From assembly GCA_910591455.2 (NCBI GenBank), contig OU342806.1:21890535-21954534 (forward strand): a stretch of 64,000 nt of DNA. The letters run 5' to 3'. This document shows, piece by piece, positions 62,091 to 64,000 of this stretch. The stretch's first letter is position 1, and every line of letters starts with the position of its first letter. The notes below the pieces were generated by a model that worked only from the letters and a program-made list of their open reading frames with translations, was not told where the DNA came from and did no database searches. This stretch comes from Pholis gunnellus (taxonomy: Eukaryota > Chordata > Actinopteri > Perciformes > Pholidae). Position numbers and translations under genes: made by a program.

Positions 62091-64000
62091 GGAAAAAAAA
62101 AAAAACCTTAAAAAAAACAAGTTGCATTCTATTCTTCTTAGAAATGAGAAATTCTGTATCACTGATTGGCTGTTACGATAAGATAATGCTCACCCATTGG
62201 CTGTTCCTTTGGAGAGACATCTCTGAGGCGATGAACGGGGTCAGCGTTGCATCTCGGGAGGGGGGGGGAGGGGGGGGGGGTCTCATAATCTGCAGCTATT
62301 TAGAGGATGAAAAGGTTAGCAGAGCTGCGAGGAATGGCAGATGCGAGCTTGACCTTGTTCATGGCAAACTAAGGCAGCTGTTCTTAATTCACTCAAACTG
62401 ATTTATACTTTTTTTTTTTTTGCTTTACACAGGATAACGTTTGTGAGGGCCTCTACCAAAAAATAAGACTATTTTTAAAAACGCTGGTTACAAAGTCAGA
62501 CAAAGCTTTCTCCCTCTCTCTGTCGTCAGCAGTGTTTTTCACGGTATGATAAGCCATCATCAGTGTATGGGCCACACACACACACACACACACACAGGTA
62601 TGTCTGAAGGATCAGGTTGTAGGAAGAGGGCCATTGTTTGAGCTGCAGAGGAGTCTGAATGAATGATACAACCTTGGTTGTACCCACCATGTGTTTATCT
62701 ATAACCCCGTTTCCAATGTCCGCCTCGAGACCCTACCCCCCCCACCCCAAATACAGATGAGGTTTAAACAACGCCATTGCGAACGGTCCCACCTCAACTC
62801 TGTCTAAAAACCTTTTGGTGATATCTGTTCAAATTGATGCCACGAAAGAAAAACTAAAAGTAAACAAAGTTACATTTGCGTAACTGTGTCAAAGCAAATT
62901 GTTATTTGACGGCACAACAACTGCAGAAAACAACAGGATGGTTTTGTGTGCGAGGACGGGCCAAATTCGATTGAGCTTGACGGTCGTCCCTCCCGAACTG
63001 GAAGAAAGGCTGCATCGACAGCGGGACGCAACAGTTGCAGCGGATAGGGTGACATGTTGGCTGTGTCCTATTTCAGGGGCCGTTTGTCGAATTCAGGCGA
63101 GAAATGTGACTTTCTTTTGTCCAATTTTTGGACACGCAAGAATTGGTAAATAAATGTCACAATTTTTCCATGTCGTCGACTTTGCTTTGTTCTTGTCTGA
63201 AGGGAGTTTCTCAAACGTTTGCTGCTCCTACATAGTTTTCTGCTACTTGACCTATTTTCCTTCCGCACAAACTGTGGCTATAAGTATTAGCGTGATGTTT
63301 CAGGGTGATCAAATCCAGTGTTTTTCTCAGAAGTATCATTCCCACTGTGGTTAATCCTCTGCACACGATCTTTGCTGAGGTCGTCCAGGTTTAGGCTTCC
63401 TCTATGTAGCCGCCATCCTATAAGCTCCTCTGCCTCTGACTTGGGACACAGCCTTTTTTTTTTTTTTTTTTTGTCTTTTGTATCTGTTGCTGTCCCTCGG
63501 TGACGGTGGTCTTTGTTCTTTCTCTTGGACTCACAGGGGGACAGCAAGGCGGGGTTTGCCGATATAATCTTGAATGTACAAAAAGGATCAGTCCGGGTCC
63601 AAAGCGGGGTTTTGTTTTCTTTAAGAACCACAAGTCATGTTTGACCGTAACGGAAACACGGTGATCCCAACTCTCAAGGTGCTATTGGAAATGCAGGCCC
63701 GTTTCGATTTGGCAGACATTTAACGTCTCCCTCACAACGTTTCTGGTCATCAACCCTCAGGTGTTTCAAGTTTACCGTGGAAACGATCACACAACAAAAC
63801 CAGCGATTTAGAAGAAAAGAAAAATATAAATAAATCAGGGTTTTTTCTGCATCGATACTTCAATCACTCTCAGTCGATTAAGCTAGATTCCCACGTCTTT
63901 GACTCCTGAAGTGTCGAGGCTTGTCCCTCATTGCTTCCTGTAGCTTAGACACAGCATCATCACCAAATGGATGTTCTAGTCTTTCCTTCCCCCTCCATCA
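62091..64000. other. no gene supported; simple repeats
   Basis: It contains two G runs (about 62260-62280), a CA run (about 62575-62596), C runs (about 62737-62752) and a 19-base T run (63454-63472). In human the gene beyond the PIK3R3 3' end (MAST2) is convergent, so a minus-strand gene would be plausible here. The only candidate is a 34-codon open stretch ending in a stop at about 63881, without a convincing acceptor. Confidence 0.4.

Overview
The window is vertebrate nuclear DNA, almost certainly from a ray-finned (teleost) fish. The evidence is one multi-exon, GT-AG-spliced gene for a PI3-kinase regulatory subunit, very dense (CA/TG)n and (TA)n microsatellites, and relics of transposon types common in fish (hAT, Tc1/mariner, a LINE). 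No bacterial-type operon, tRNA, rRNA or CRISPR array was seen.

Layout. Positions 1 to about 46,000 hold no protein-coding gene I can support. This stretch holds microsatellites, homopurine/homopyrimidine tracts, AT-rich DNA and transposon debris. The debris includes a 720-bp hAT-type MITE with a perfect 8-bp target-site duplication (5673-6408), a TIR element embedded in TG repeats (12390-12624), a truncated Tc1-like element (16786-17279), a hAT transposase remnant (22911-23000) and a LINE reverse-transcriptase fragment (27087-27329). Just beyond the LINE fragment lie two abutting perfect palindromes (27354-27470). Several repeat families occur here in two or more copies.

Positions 46,020 to about 62,090 (+ strand) hold pik3r3, the p55-gamma regulatory subunit of class IA phosphoinositide 3-kinase. 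Nine coding exons (46485-59615) join to an intact 473-codon frame: a p55-type N-terminus, a proline/glycine-rich linker, the N-terminal SH2 domain, the inter-SH2 coiled coil that binds the p110 catalytic subunit, and the C-terminal SH2 domain. A 3' UTR of about 2.5 kb follows, with two AATAAA signals.

The most interesting observation is inside the 8.3-kb first intron. A CpG-rich, CCAAT/GC-box-bearing segment (50690-51007) precedes a short ATG-initiated open segment (51008-51041) that ends at a GT in exactly the phase needed to join exon 2. This looks like a second promoter and first exon that would make a shorter p50-like protein, analogous to the p50-alpha promoter of PIK3R1.

Positions 62,091-64,000 are non-coding as far as can be seen. 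One unproven 34-codon open stretch runs on the minus strand at the right edge.
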